64,000 bases of DNA, from positions 143,236-207,235 of the forward strand of contig NZ_RQIS01000011.1 of NCBI RefSeq assembly GCF_003837865.1. Direction: 5' to 3'. The DNA comes from Paraburkholderia dinghuensis. Lineage in GTDB: Bacteria > Pseudomonadota > Gammaproteobacteria > Burkholderiales > Burkholderiaceae. Shown here one piece after another: positions 54,225-63,755 of this stretch. Under the pieces are notes generated by a model. The model searched no databases, had not been told where the DNA came from, and was given only the letters and a program-made list of their open reading frames with translations. The position numbers were made by a program, and so were the translations under genes. Numbering within the stretch: position 1 is the stretch's first letter; every line of letters begins with the position of its first letter.

Positions 54225-54545
54225 ATGATCGAGATCCGGTTCGTCTTGACGAGTGGTGAAGTCGTCACAGTGGCCAGCGAGGAAGGTATCTCTGTCATGG
54301 AAGCGGCGGTGCGCAACTCCGTGCCGGGCATCGCCGCTGAATGTGGTGGCTGCCTGTCATGCGGGACATGTCATGCACACCTTTCGGCAGAATTTGCAGG
54401 CCGCGTCCCGCCGCCCGGGGAGATGGAGTCGGCGATGCTTGATAACGTGATCGACCCGCGCCCGGGTAGCCGATTGACTTGTCAGGTCATCGTGACTCCG
54501 GCGCTGAATGGTGCCGAATTTCGTATCCCCGAGGGGGGCTATTGA
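54225..54545 (+). CDS. [2Fe-2S] ferredoxin, adrenodoxin/putidaredoxin type
   Basis: 106 residues from MIEIRFVLTSGEVVTVASEE. The cluster cysteines are in ECGGCLSCGTCHAHL, with a fourth in LTCQVIVTP. The family donates electrons to class I P450s. The start is one base after the rubredoxin stop, so P450, rubredoxin and ferredoxin form one unit. A ferredoxin reductase gene is not found nearby and must come from elsewhere. Confidence 0.93.
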   Translation: MIEIRFVLTSGEVVTVASEEGISVMEAAVRNSVPGIAAECGGCLSCGTCHAHLSAEFAGRVPPPGEMESAMLDNVIDPRPGSRLTCQVIVTPALNGAEFRIPEGGY

Positions 54546-54677
54546 AAACCGGTTTGCGACGTGCGAACGCCCCGCGGCAGTCATCGTCGGGCATGATGCT
54601 GCATGACGTGTCGGGTGGTGATGCATGCTGGCCCGCGGCAAAGTAAAATCTTGTCGTCTTCCTTTCGTTTGCGCGAC

Positions 54678-55316
54678 ATGAGCACTTTGTCCGGATCACC
54701 TTCAGTCAACAAGTCCGGCCAGGCGATGCGCCGCAAGGGCCAGGAGAAGCGCCAGCGCATCGTCGAGGCTACCGGCAATCTGTTGCGCACGTGTCCGCTC
54801 GGGCAACTGCGCGCCGCCGACATCGCGCGCGAGGCCGGTACTTCCTTGCCTAATTTCTATTTGTATTTCGATGGTGTAATCGACGCGGTGCTGGCGACCG
54901 TGCAGCAGGTATTGATGGGCGACGACCATATTGTCGGACTGCTCGACGCCGCGTGGCCCTCTAACGAAATCGACGCACGGGCATTCGAGTTCGTTTCTGC
55001 CTATGTATCGTACTGGCGTGAGCACGCGCCGTTGCTGCGCGTACGTGCGATGCTCGTGGCCGAAGGTGAGCCGCGCTTTGCGAAAGCGGAGGAAGACGCT
55101 TCGCTGCCGCTGCTAAAAGCGCTCTCAGCCAAACTTGCGCACGTGCGTCCGGATATCGATCACGCCCCTTCGGCCGCCGGTGTGCTGCTCGCGATGCTCG
55201 ACCGTCTTGCCGCGTATGTACCGGGCGGATCGAATGCTTTTGGCGTGACGACGGAGCGACTGATCGAGGCCGCGGCAAGGGTCCTGGCCGATACGCTCCG
55301 CGGTGGCCCGCGGTAA
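54678..55316 (+). CDS. TetR-family regulator
   Basis: 212 residues from MSTLSGSPSVNKSGQAMRRK. The N-terminal HTH (about 35-65) reads LRAADIAREAGTSLPNFYLY, followed by a helical ligand domain. It lies 130 bases behind the ferredoxin gene and converges with another TetR gene. It may control the P450 operon through the palindrome at 50341. Confidence 0.88.
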   Translation: MSTLSGSPSVNKSGQAMRRKGQEKRQRIVEATGNLLRTCPLGQLRAADIAREAGTSLPNFYLYFDGVIDAVLATVQQVLMGDDHIVGLLDAAWPSNEIDARAFEFVSAYVSYWREHAPLLRVRAMLVAEGEPRFAKAEEDASLPLLKALSAKLAHVRPDIDHAPSAAGVLLAMLDRLAAYVPGGSNAFGVTTERLIEAAARVLADTLRGGPR

Positions 55317-55355
55317 CCGGGCCGGAACGGGGACAAAAGCGGCAGGCCAGCGCGC

Positions 55356-55979
55356 TCACGTTTGCGGACTGAAGACCTCGTTCCACCAGATATCGGCAAG
55401 TGCATCGAGCGGAAACTTGCCGGGAAACGTCAGCGCCTGGCCCACCGTGTAGTACGCGTAATGAGACATCATCATTTGCAGCAGAATCAGTTTGCTACGT
55501 AACACTTCACGTGGCTTGCCCGTTGCACGAGCGAGCAGTGTTTCGAGCCGGGTGTCTGCGATGCGCCCCACGTAATCGAGATGTTCCTGGGCGAACGCAG
55601 GTTCAGCAGACGTCGCCTCATTCAACATTGCCGTCAACAGGCGCTCTTCCTCGACGAAAGCCAAATAGCGCTCGACCCACTTGCGCACGCTTGCCCGGGT
55701 TGGTGAGCGCAGGGTAGCCAGCTCGCCGTAGTGCTCCTTGTGACGCGTCACGAGCCGGCGCGCAAGGTTCGCTGCGACGTCGATCTTGTCCTTGAAATGC
55801 AGGTAAAACGTCGCCCGGTTGATTTGCGCCGCGCTGGTGATCTGGTCGATCGTCGCGGCTCGCAGCCCATGCTTGTGAAATACGGCATGGGCCGCGTCAA
55901 GGATCGCCATGCGCGTAATCTGCCGATGCCGTTCACGAATTGACACGTCGCCGGGCGTATCTTCGTCAAAGTCCTCCAT
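55356..55979 (-). CDS. TetR-family regulator
   Basis: 207 residues from MEDFDEDTPGDVSIRERHRQ. HTH: ATIDQITSAAQINRATFYLH (about 40-60), then FKDKIDVAANLARRL and a C-terminal ligand-binding helical domain. It is divergent from the fused acyl-CoA dehydrogenase gene, with a palindrome at 56102-56113 between them, so it probably represses that gene and itself until an acyl-CoA or related ligand binds. Confidence 0.9.
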   Translation of the reverse strand: MEDFDEDTPGDVSIRERHRQITRMAILDAAHAVFHKHGLRAATIDQITSAAQINRATFYLHFKDKIDVAANLARRLVTRHKEHYGELATLRSPTRASVRKWVERYLAFVEEERLLTAMLNEATSAEPAFAQEHLDYVGRIADTRLETLLARATGKPREVLRSKLILLQMMMSHYAYYTVGQALTFPGKFPLDALADIWWNEVFSPQT

Positions 55980-56101
55980 GCGGGTTCCTCTCTTCACGTT
56001 GCGACACCTTACTCACTGAAGTTACATGACAGCCGGCGGATGCTGGTCCTGCCGCTGGTTCTGCCGTATTGCGCGGCAAATATACATCATGATATTTTAC
56101 G

Positions 56102-56113
56102 CGACACGTGTCG
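56102..56113. promoter_or_regulatory. Candidate TetR operator
   Basis: CGACACGTGTCG is a perfect 12-bp palindrome in the region between the divergent TetR and acyl-CoA dehydrogenase genes, next to an AT-rich stretch (CATCATGATATTTTA). The position fits a TetR repressor site. Confidence 0.5.
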
Positions 56114-56165
56114 TGTGAGTAGACACATATTGCATCAAGAACATCGCATATTGAAGAGGCTGAGG

Positions 56166-58403
56166 ATGACATCACCAGTAACGACCGATGAAAACGGCGG
56201 CATGACGGACGAGGATCGGGAACTGATTCGTGACAATGTTCGGGCGCTCTTGTCCAAACATTGGCCTGCCGAGCACGCGCTAACGCTGGCGAACGATCCG
56301 GCCGAGGTGCGTTCGCTACTGCGTCTCCTGGGCGAGCAGGGTCTGCTCGATCTCGGTAGCACGCAGTCCGCAGGCGGTTTGCGGGAGGCACTGGTCGTAT
56401 TGCAGGAGCTCGGCCGGGCCGCTTGTCCCGCCGCCGTGCGCGAAGCGGTGCTCACGAACTGGCTGCTTGACTCAGCAGGTGCCGACAGCGCGCTCGCGTC
56501 CGCCGTGCACGAAGGGCAGGCGAGTCTCGCCGTGGTCTTTGGTGCCGGCGATCAAAGCGGCGGCCTGTGGCTGAGCGTGGCGGGCGGGAAACTCAACGGG
56601 GAAGCGGGGGGCGTCGAAGGCATGGCCGCGGCGACCCACCTCGTCGTGTTATCCGACGATGTAGCCGGTTTCGCTATCGTCGAACGCGATTCGCCAGGTG
56701 TGTCACATGAGCTAACGCCAGGACTCGCGGTGCCCTCATTCGCACGTGTCAGGTTCGACGATGTCCCGGCGACGCTAATTCCGCTACCGGATCAGGCACG
56801 CCGCGACGTCGAACTGCTGAGTCGTCTGTGCTTGCTGGCACGCGCTTTGGGCGCGGCTGAGCGAGGGTTTGAGCTGGCCGTCGACCATGCAAAACAGCGG
56901 CACCAGTTCGGCCAGCCGATCGGCCGCTTCCAGGCGATCCAGCACAAGCTTGCCGACGCCCTGACGGAACTCGATGGCTCGCGCCTGACGCTTGCGCACG
57001 CGAGTGAGGCGTTCGATCTGGGAGTCGACCACTGGCGTTACTTCGCGTGCGCCGCATTTGCCTACGCCAGCCCGGCGCTGCGCCAGGTCACCCTGGAAAC
57101 GCATCATGTGCTGGGGGCGATCGGCTACGCCGAGGAACATGAAGCACCGCGCCATTTCCGGCGTGCGCACGCCGACTTGATCCGCCACGGCGGTGTGCGT
57201 AGTGCACGTGCCGAACTGGCTGAAGCGTTGATCGACGCAGGTGGCGTGCTGCCCGAATACGATCTGGGGAGCACGGGCAATGCGTTCCGCGCGGAAGTGC
57301 GGGCATGGCTGAACGAGCACTGGGTTAAGCCGCGCGCCGCGTCTGGTGCGGCAGATGTCGTGATAGGCGCTTTCGATCCAGAATACGCGCGGGGGCTCGG
57401 TGAGAAGGGCTGGAATGCGCTCAGCTGGCCGGTGGAATTTGGCGGCCAGGCCAGAACGCCGTTGGAACAACTCGCCTTTGTCGAGGAAACGCAGCTTGCC
57501 GGTGCGCCGTCGAGCCGTGGCGCGATTCAGGCGCACGCGCTGATGCAGTTCGGCAGCGAGGCGCAGAGGAGCGAGTTCCTGCCGCGTATCGCGAGCGGCG
57601 AGGTGACGTTCTGTCTCGGCTATAGCGAGCCGGAATCGGGTTCGGACCTGGCTTCGCTTAAGACCACGGCGTTGCGTGACGGCGACGAGTGGGTCATTAA
57701 CGGCCAGAAGCTATGGACGACTGGTGCGGAATACGCCGACTACATGTGGCTCGCCGCGCGTACCGATCCTGACGCCAAATCCAAGCACGCGGGAATCAGC
57801 GTGTTCATCGTGCCGATGAACACGCCGGGCATCACGATCAGGCCTTCGATGGCGATGTACGGGCACACGTTCTGTACCGAATTCCTCGATAACGTTCGTG
57901 TTCCCGCGAGTGCGCTGGTCGGCGAGGTCAACCAGGGTTGGGCGATTATCACGTCGGCGTTGGCGACGGAACGGATCTCGATGGGCGGCTTTGTCGCCAC
58001 GGTGCGCGCGGCGTTCGAAAAGATGCTGGCTGAGGTGCGGGCTTCCACGCGCTTGGCCGGCGACGCTACAGTGCGCGAGCGAATCGGCACGCTGGCGGCG
58101 GAGATTGAAGTTGCCCGTCAACTGCTCACGCGCAGCGCGCGGCTGGCCGAGGCGGGTGTGCAGGTCACGTTCGAAGCGGGCATGAGCAAGATTTTCAGCG
58201 GCGAATTGATGCAGCGCGTAGGCGAGGCAGCGCTCGATATTTTCGGAAGCGACGCGTCGCTTTCGACCGGCTCGGTTGGTGCAGTCGCGCAGGGCCGGCT
58301 TGAGCACCTGCTGCGTCACTCGATCATGATCGTCGTCGGTGGCGGGACAAACGAAATACAGCGCACGCTGATCGCTCAGCGTGGCCTCGGATTGCCGCGT
58401 TGA
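56166..58403 (+). CDS. Tandem acyl-CoA dehydrogenase fusion (FadE34-like layout)
   Basis: 745 residues from MTSPVTTDENGGMTDEDREL; the ATG at 56040 gives a nonnatural leader. Residues 1 to about 360 are one ACAD domain (QRHQFGQPIGRFQAIQHKLA near 255-275) and about 370-745 a second (FCLGYSEPESGSDLASLKTT, WVINGQKLWTTGAEYADYMW, SIMIVVGGGTNEIQRTLIAQ). Steroid-degrading actinobacteria use alpha2-beta2 ACADs, and FadE34 joins both subunits in one chain as here. It could act on a bulky acyl-CoA side chain. It is divergent from a TetR gene. Confidence 0.88.
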   Translation: MTSPVTTDENGGMTDEDRELIRDNVRALLSKHWPAEHALTLANDPAEVRSLLRLLGEQGLLDLGSTQSAGGLREALVVLQELGRAACPAAVREAVLTNWLLDSAGADSALASAVHEGQASLAVVFGAGDQSGGLWLSVAGGKLNGEAGGVEGMAAATHLVVLSDDVAGFAIVERDSPGVSHELTPGLAVPSFARVRFDDVPATLIPLPDQARRDVELLSRLCLLARALGAAERGFELAVDHAKQRHQFGQPIGRFQAIQHKLADALTELDGSRLTLAHASEAFDLGVDHWRYFACAAFAYASPALRQVTLETHHVLGAIGYAEEHEAPRHFRRAHADLIRHGGVRSARAELAEALIDAGGVLPEYDLGSTGNAFRAEVRAWLNEHWVKPRAASGAADVVIGAFDPEYARGLGEKGWNALSWPVEFGGQARTPLEQLAFVEETQLAGAPSSRGAIQAHALMQFGSEAQRSEFLPRIASGEVTFCLGYSEPESGSDLASLKTTALRDGDEWVINGQKLWTTGAEYADYMWLAARTDPDAKSKHAGISVFIVPMNTPGITIRPSMAMYGHTFCTEFLDNVRVPASALVGEVNQGWAIITSALATERISMGGFVATVRAAFEKMLAEVRASTRLAGDATVRERIGTLAAEIEVARQLLTRSARLAEAGVQVTFEAGMSKIFSGELMQRVGEAALDIFGSDASLSTGSVGAVAQGRLEHLLRHSIMIVVGGGTNEIQRTLIAQRGLGLPR

Positions 58404-58745
58404 GGCGTGCTTTGTCGCTGTTACGCAGGCGGGCGGCGGCGGACGATTCGGGGTGTCGGGGTGTCGTCGTGCAGCCGCCCAAAAAGCGCTTGCAAACAAT
58501 AATAATGATATATAGGATTAAGGCGGCGGGAAGTTGGCCATGCTGAATGGTCGGCGAGTGTCCGGAAGGGTCGACATGTCTTGGGGTTTGCCCTCTGTTC
58601 GCTTCGATACGTGGCCGCCGGAAGTTCGTATGCGTCGACGTTCCGGCGTACCGGGTGATGGCAGCGGGTTTCGTCGCTGAGGTGATTCTGCTGTTCGGCG
58701 AAATCCTTAGCGCGGCCGAAACATCAAAAAAGATTGGAGACAGGT
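58404..58745. other. Leader/promoter region, no gene seen
   Basis: AT-rich promoter-like DNA at 58497-58525 (AATAATAATGATATATAGG) is followed by a leader to the DUF1329 gene. An open frame runs through but has no good start signal. Confidence 0.45.
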
Positions 58746-60113
58746 ATGAATGTTCTGAAAGCAGGAATACTGGCGTGCACGCTCGCAGTCGGTTCCTACA
58801 GCTGTTTCGCGGCAGTATCGGCGGATGAAGCGAAGGCGCTTGGCACTACGCTCACGCCGGTTGGCGCGATCAAGGCGGCCAACGCAGACGGCACGATTCC
58901 GGAGTGGACAGGTGGGCTGACCACACCGCCGGCAGGGTATACACCGAAGCTCGCGCCTGGTGCATACATCGATCCGTTCAAGGGGGACAAGCCGGTCCTG
59001 CGCATCGATAGCAAGAACATGGCGCAGTATGCCGACAAGCTTAGCGCCGGGACCAAGGAGCTGCTCAAGCGCAATCCGGACTATTACCTGGACATCTATC
59101 CGACGCATCGGACGGCGGCGTACCCGGAAGCGGTCTATGCGGGCACGAAGCGCAACGCAACTGAATGCAAGACGTTGCAAGGTGGCGTCACGCTGGATCC
59201 GGTGTGCCGCGGTGGTGTGGCTTTCCCGATTCCGAAGACCGGCAATGAAGTCATGTGGAATCTGCTTACAGCTTATACGCCACCCGTCAGGTCACATAAC
59301 GCGCGCTCGTACGTCGTGGATACCGCTGGGCATCCTTACGTGGCCAACGAACTCGACTCCTATACCGAGACGACGTTCTATATGGCAGAGGGCCGGTCAA
59401 ACCCGCAGAAATATTATCAGCTCTACATCGTGACGCAGAATCCGGCGCGCGAGCGAGGAGGCATGCTTGGATACTCGGACTACCTGGACCCGGTCAAGCA
59501 GCCGCGTCAGGCGTGGCAGTTCGATCCGGGTCAGCGGCGGGTCAAGCTTGCCCCGACCTTCGCGTATGACACGCCGAGCTCGCAGACGGGCGGCACTACC
59601 TTCTTCGATGAGGCGTTCCTGTTCAGCGGAGCGATGGACCGTTTCGACTTCAAGCTGATCGGCAAGAAGGAGATGTACATCCCGTACAACAACTACAAGC
59701 TGGCGATGCAGTGCGTCGGCGAGAACCAGGCCCTGAAGGCCCACACGCTGGACCCGGCGTGCGAGCGCTGGGAATTGCACCGTGTCTGGGTTGTCGAGGC
59801 AACGCTGAAGCCGGGAATGCGGCATGCGTACAGCAAGCGGGTGTTTTATCTCGATGAGGATGCGCCGGCAAGCGGTATGGAGGACACCTACGACGGCGGC
59901 GGGAATCTCTACAAGGCGCTGTATACGCTCGAGTTCCAGGTGTACGACGCCGCTACTCCCTATGCTGCAATCTTCTCCGCGTTTGACTTCACGAAGGGCA
60001 ATTATTCGCTGCAGTCCATTCTCGGACCGACGGGCTATTACAACTTCCATATCAAGGTTCCGGGAGAGCGTGAGTTGACGCCCGAAGCACTGGCCGGCAG
60101 CGGCAATGATTGA
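58746..60113 (+). CDS. DUF1329 family outer-membrane/periplasmic protein
   Basis: 455 residues from MNVLKAGILACTLAVGSYSC, a signal peptide ending around FAAVSA; GGAG precedes the ATG. The family is LolB-like in fold and is regularly encoded beside DUF1302, YCF48 and RND genes in clusters for hydrophobic substrates. It should be exported and may pass lipid-like molecules across the periplasm. It is the first gene of the envelope set and is followed by a hairpin. Confidence 0.88.
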   Translation: MNVLKAGILACTLAVGSYSCFAAVSADEAKALGTTLTPVGAIKAANADGTIPEWTGGLTTPPAGYTPKLAPGAYIDPFKGDKPVLRIDSKNMAQYADKLSAGTKELLKRNPDYYLDIYPTHRTAAYPEAVYAGTKRNATECKTLQGGVTLDPVCRGGVAFPIPKTGNEVMWNLLTAYTPPVRSHNARSYVVDTAGHPYVANELDSYTETTFYMAEGRSNPQKYYQLYIVTQNPARERGGMLGYSDYLDPVKQPRQAWQFDPGQRRVKLAPTFAYDTPSSQTGGTTFFDEAFLFSGAMDRFDFKLIGKKEMYIPYNNYKLAMQCVGENQALKAHTLDPACERWELHRVWVVEATLKPGMRHAYSKRVFYLDEDAPASGMEDTYDGGGNLYKALYTLEFQVYDAATPYAAIFSAFDFTKGNYSLQSILGPTGYYNFHIKVPGERELTPEALAGSGND

Positions 60114-60218
60114 AGCCCGGCGCGAATGTTTTTCGATTCATTGCGGTGTCGAGCGCGCGAACAGCTTTGATTGAAATTGAGCAGAGGGGGGCTCACTGAG
60201 CCTTCTCAGACTGCCGAC

Positions 60219-60245
60219 AAAGCCCAAGGTCCAGCCTTGGGCTTT
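60219..60245 (+). terminator. Hairpin, probable terminator after DUF1329
   Basis: Perfect 11-bp stem AAAGCCCAAGG/CCTTGGGCTTT with loop TCCAG, about 105 bases after the stop. The T-run is short but built into the stem's 3' side. Confidence 0.7.
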
Positions 60246-60262
60246 GCTATTTAATGGACGTC

Positions 60263-60510
60263 ATGCCGAAGAAGCTGACACCCACCCGGCACGAACTCGA
60301 GATAGCGACACTCGAGGAACTCGCGTCGAAGGAGCACGCATTGCACCAGATCGAGGGGCGGAGGATTTCGAATTGATCCGCGCGAAGATGGAGCACCGGT
60401 ACTGCGCGGACAAAGACCGCCCGCCGCTTGATCCGGTGGTGTGCAAGCTGCTGTTCATCGGCTATCTGTGCGCGGCGCAAGGAGACGGTAGAGCGCGGTT
60501 TCGCCAACGC
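60263..60510 (+). pseudogene. IS1182-like transposase N-terminal remnant
   Basis: MPKKLTPTRHELEIATLEEL in one frame, then DFELIRAKMEHRYCADKDRP and PPLDPVVCKLLFIGYLCAAQ in another, separated by a frameshift near 60355. RYCADKGRPPxDPVV is a hallmark near the N-terminus of this transposase group. The catalytic part is missing. It interrupts the envelope gene set between DUF1329 and DUF1302. Confidence 0.7.
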
Positions 60511-60918
60511 TGACGCCGGTCAATTCCGTTCGCGTGCGGTGGGACACCTCTAGCCTGCGCCTGAAAAGCAATAAAACCACGCTTTCGAAAAAACGTGGGG
60601 TTGGTCACCAATCTGCGGAGGCTCATTGAGCCTCCTTTTTTATTGCTGTGCGATTGGATCCTGTCGTGTGCTGCTTCGCGCTTCGCATCTAACAGTCCAC
60701 GGCGCCGCTTGCAAGAGGCATTAGCGGTACGTTGGGTAGATGAGTCGATCTTCTGGTTTTCCCCAGCGTCGTTTGCCTTGACCAAAGTGTTAATAATATA
60801 GATCATTAGGACGGAAAATGACGAAGCCCTGAAGTGCTCCTCTTTGCCGCCAGACCGGGCGAGCACATCGGCCCAGACCGTTCGCCGCACCAACAATAAC
60901 TCCAGGAGACTAGGGAAC
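60511..60918. other. Spacer with terminator; promoter region for DUF1302
   Basis: No gene. After the terminator at 60617-60641 there is an AT-rich stretch (TTAATAATATAGATCATTAGG near 60790) that can hold a new promoter, and CAGGAGACTAGGGAAC before 60919 as ribosome-binding site. Confidence 0.5.
60617..60641 (+). terminator. Rho-independent terminator
   Basis: GGAGGCTC/GAGCCTCC with ATT loop (60617-60635) and six T residues. Confidence 0.85.
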
Positions 60919-62592
60919 ATGGCATTCCAGCGATACAGAGGTGGTTCGTTTCACGAGGCCCGATTTGCGTTGAAGGCATCCGTCGTCGCAATTTCGGTAC
61001 TCCTCACACAGGGTTCCGCAAGCGCGATGTCGTTCGATACGGGATTGCCCGACCTGAGCGTCGACTGGACCAACACGTTCGGCTATACAGGCGGTGTCCG
61101 GACGCAAGCGCAGCGTGACTACATCACCAACTCCGTGGCGGGAGGCGGCAATTTGAAGTTCGGCCAGGGTGACATCAATACCAGCCGCTTCTCTCTGCTT
61201 TCGGAATTGGTTGTGAAATACCAGAACAACTACGGATTCCGCATCAGCGGTGATGGCTGGTACGATCCCGCGTACAGTTCGTTGACGGCGGAGGTCAGTC
61301 CGTTCCTCGGCGCGAGCGGCTATGCAAACAACAGGTTCAGCAGCTATACGCAGCGATACTACAGAGGACCGGCGGGTGAGCTTCTCGATGCTTACGCGTT
61401 CGGCAAGTTCTTTGCCGGGGAAGTGCCGATCAACGTGAAGGTCGGCCGCCACACAGAGTATTGGGGCGAAGCGGTTTTCTCCAATACCTACGCAGTGTCC
61501 GATTCGCAGTCACCTGTTGACCTCATCAAGGGTAGCTCGAACCCAGGTGCGGAAATCAAGACACTGTTTCTGCCTTTGAACCAGATTTCGCTGCAATCGC
61601 AAATCACGCCTACAGTTTCGGTGGGCGGACAATATTTCCTTGAGTGGGCGCCGACACGTTTGCCAGCAGGCGGTACGTACTTCGGCCCTGCGGACATGCT
61701 ATTCCAGGGTCCGAATCAATTTCCGATTCCAGGGACAGGCGGCTTTACTGTTCCGCGTACGGGCGACCTCGAGCCGAAGAACGTAGGCAATTTCGGCCTG
61801 AACGTTCAGTGGAAGGTCGAGCCGCTTCAGACGAAGTTCGGCTTCTACTATCGCAAGTTCGATGACTACACGCCGTGGACGGCTCCCCAGGTCACCCTGA
61901 ATCCGGCGCTGCTTGCGATGGGGATTGTGGTGCCCAATGGTGCTCGCCTCGCGTATGCCACCGATACGCAACTCTTCGGTGTCACAGCGGCACGCGATAT
62001 CGCAGGTGCAAGCGTGGGTGCCGAATTCTCGTTCCGCAAGAACACGGCGCTCTCGTCATCGGGTATCAGCCTGGTGAACAATCAGGGCGCTTCGGGGAAT
62101 ACCCTGAACGGAGTACTGAACGCGATCTGGCTGCTCGACAAAACTCGCTTCTACGATACGGGTACTTCCATTCTGGAATTCACGTACAACCACCTGAATT
62201 CCGTCACCAACAATGTGTCCGAATTCAATGGTCAGGCCTATGGCGCGTGTACGAACAAGTGGAACGGCTGCGCAACGCGGGACTTTGTAGGCGTGACGTA
62301 TCAGTTCACACCGCAATGGTTGCAGGTCTTCCCCTCGGTCGATATCAGCACGCCGCTGTTCCTGAACTACGGCCTGTACGGCAATGCGGCAAATAACGCG
62401 GGCGGTTTCCAGGGTTCCCTTACCTACTCAGCAGGGGTCGACTTCACGTATCGTGGCAAGTACGATCTCACACTGAGTTACGAAGGCTTCTACAACCGGA
62501 CGCACAACACCCCCGCGGGTGTAGTTGCCAACGGTAGCGACGCCCTCAACGATAAGGGCTGGTTCTTTGTGACTTTCAAGGCTGGCTTCTAA
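60919..62592 (+). CDS. DUF1302 family outer-membrane beta-barrel
   Basis: 557 residues from MAFQRYRGGSFHEARFALKA, with a signal peptide whose cleavage is likely near QGSASA. The mature protein is rich in alternating strands and Tyr/Phe/Asn/Gly, and ends in Phe (FFVTFKAGF), the usual C-terminal signal for outer-membrane barrels. DUF1302 proteins are porin-like and regularly paired with DUF1329 for hydrophobic compounds. It is probably an uptake channel. Confidence 0.9.
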   Translation: MAFQRYRGGSFHEARFALKASVVAISVLLTQGSASAMSFDTGLPDLSVDWTNTFGYTGGVRTQAQRDYITNSVAGGGNLKFGQGDINTSRFSLLSELVVKYQNNYGFRISGDGWYDPAYSSLTAEVSPFLGASGYANNRFSSYTQRYYRGPAGELLDAYAFGKFFAGEVPINVKVGRHTEYWGEAVFSNTYAVSDSQSPVDLIKGSSNPGAEIKTLFLPLNQISLQSQITPTVSVGGQYFLEWAPTRLPAGGTYFGPADMLFQGPNQFPIPGTGGFTVPRTGDLEPKNVGNFGLNVQWKVEPLQTKFGFYYRKFDDYTPWTAPQVTLNPALLAMGIVVPNGARLAYATDTQLFGVTAARDIAGASVGAEFSFRKNTALSSSGISLVNNQGASGNTLNGVLNAIWLLDKTRFYDTGTSILEFTYNHLNSVTNNVSEFNGQAYGACTNKWNGCATRDFVGVTYQFTPQWLQVFPSVDISTPLFLNYGLYGNAANNAGGFQGSLTYSAGVDFTYRGKYDLTLSYEGFYNRTHNTPAGVVANGSDALNDKGWFFVTFKAGF

Positions 62593-62626
62593 CGCCAGCA
62601 CAGGCGACGATAGAACGGAGACGGGT

Positions 62627-63700
62627 ATGAGAACTGCGCGTGCATGGCTTGGCGTGATGTGTGTATTAGGGATTGCTGTCAACGCTACGGCAATGCCCGC
62701 GCAATTCGAGGATCCGCTCCATCAGCCGGCGCAGATAACGCCGATGTCGCTGCACTCGCCCGTTCTTGCAATCGCGCAAGCTGGAACCGGGGTTGTCGCC
62801 GTCGGTCAACGTGGACACATTCTGCGCAAATCATCGCCTACTGCGACGTGGGTTCAGGTAGCGGTGCCGGTCTCGAGCGATCTTGTGGCGGTGTCGTTTC
62901 CGTCGCCGGATCACGGTTGGGCGGTCGGGCACGATGGCGTCGTGCTGTCGAGCAGCGACGGTGGACAAAGCTGGCAGCGTCGCCTCGACGGCCATACGGC
63001 CTGGCAGGCTGCGGTTTCGTACTACGAAGGTCGCGCGGCCAAGGGCGACGAGGCGGCTGCGCGTCAACTCAATTATTTGAAAAAGGTGGCGGCTCAAGCG
63101 CCCGCATGGCCGTTCCTCGACGTCTGGTTCAGGAACGATAGGGATGGATATCTGGTGGGTGCGTTCGGACTGATCCTGCACACGACGGATGCGGGCAACA
63201 GTTGGACGCCGATAATGGATTTGACCGACAACGCGAAGCGGCTCCACCTGTACGCGGTCCGCGGACACGGAGATGACGTGTTCATTGCCGGCGAACAGGG
63301 AATCGTACTGCGGCTCGACGCCGCCACGGGCCGCTTTGTAGCCGTCCCCTTGCCGTATAAGGGATCGCTCTTCGGCGTGGCGGTGCAAGCGAACCGAGTC
63401 GTCGTCTACGGTCTCGGCGGCCATGTTCTGTTGAGCGACGATCACGGCGCCACATGGCATGTGCTGGAGACCGGCACGACGCAGTCTTTCGTTGGCTCGG
63501 CCGAGCGGCCCGACGGCGCTCTGCTGCTAGTCTCGCAAGGCGGCAAGATCATGCAGTTGCCCGCGAATGCTACGCAGCTGTCCGCGAGCGGGCAGGCAAT
63601 AGCAGGTGAGGTGTTCGGCATTGCGCCGGAGGGCGACAACGGTGTTGTTGTCGCAACGTCGACCGGCCCGAAGCTGGTGCGACTGGGTGGCGCGCACTGA
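62627..63700 (+). CDS. YCF48/BNR-repeat beta-propeller, exported
   Basis: 357 residues from MRTARAWLGVMCVLGIAVNA, with a signal peptide to about NATAMP. The body has repeated W/G-x-G and D-GG-SW turns (VLSSSDGGQSWQR, LHTTDAGNSWTP, LLSDDHGATWHV), as in HCF136/YCF48 propellers. It lies 34 bases behind DUF1302 and 55 bases before the RND gene, so it probably assists assembly or docking of the transport complex. Confidence 0.9.
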   Translation: MRTARAWLGVMCVLGIAVNATAMPAQFEDPLHQPAQITPMSLHSPVLAIAQAGTGVVAVGQRGHILRKSSPTATWVQVAVPVSSDLVAVSFPSPDHGWAVGHDGVVLSSSDGGQSWQRRLDGHTAWQAAVSYYEGRAAKGDEAAARQLNYLKKVAAQAPAWPFLDVWFRNDRDGYLVGAFGLILHTTDAGNSWTPIMDLTDNAKRLHLYAVRGHGDDVFIAGEQGIVLRLDAATGRFVAVPLPYKGSLFGVAVQANRVVVYGLGGHVLLSDDHGATWHVLETGTTQSFVGSAERPDGALLLVSQGGKIMQLPANATQLSASGQAIAGEVFGIAPEGDNGVVVATSTGPKLVRLGGAH

Positions 63701-63755
63701 GACTCTGAGCGCTGCCCCCGAACGCTGTTACCCGCGATATCGAAAGGATTTGATT

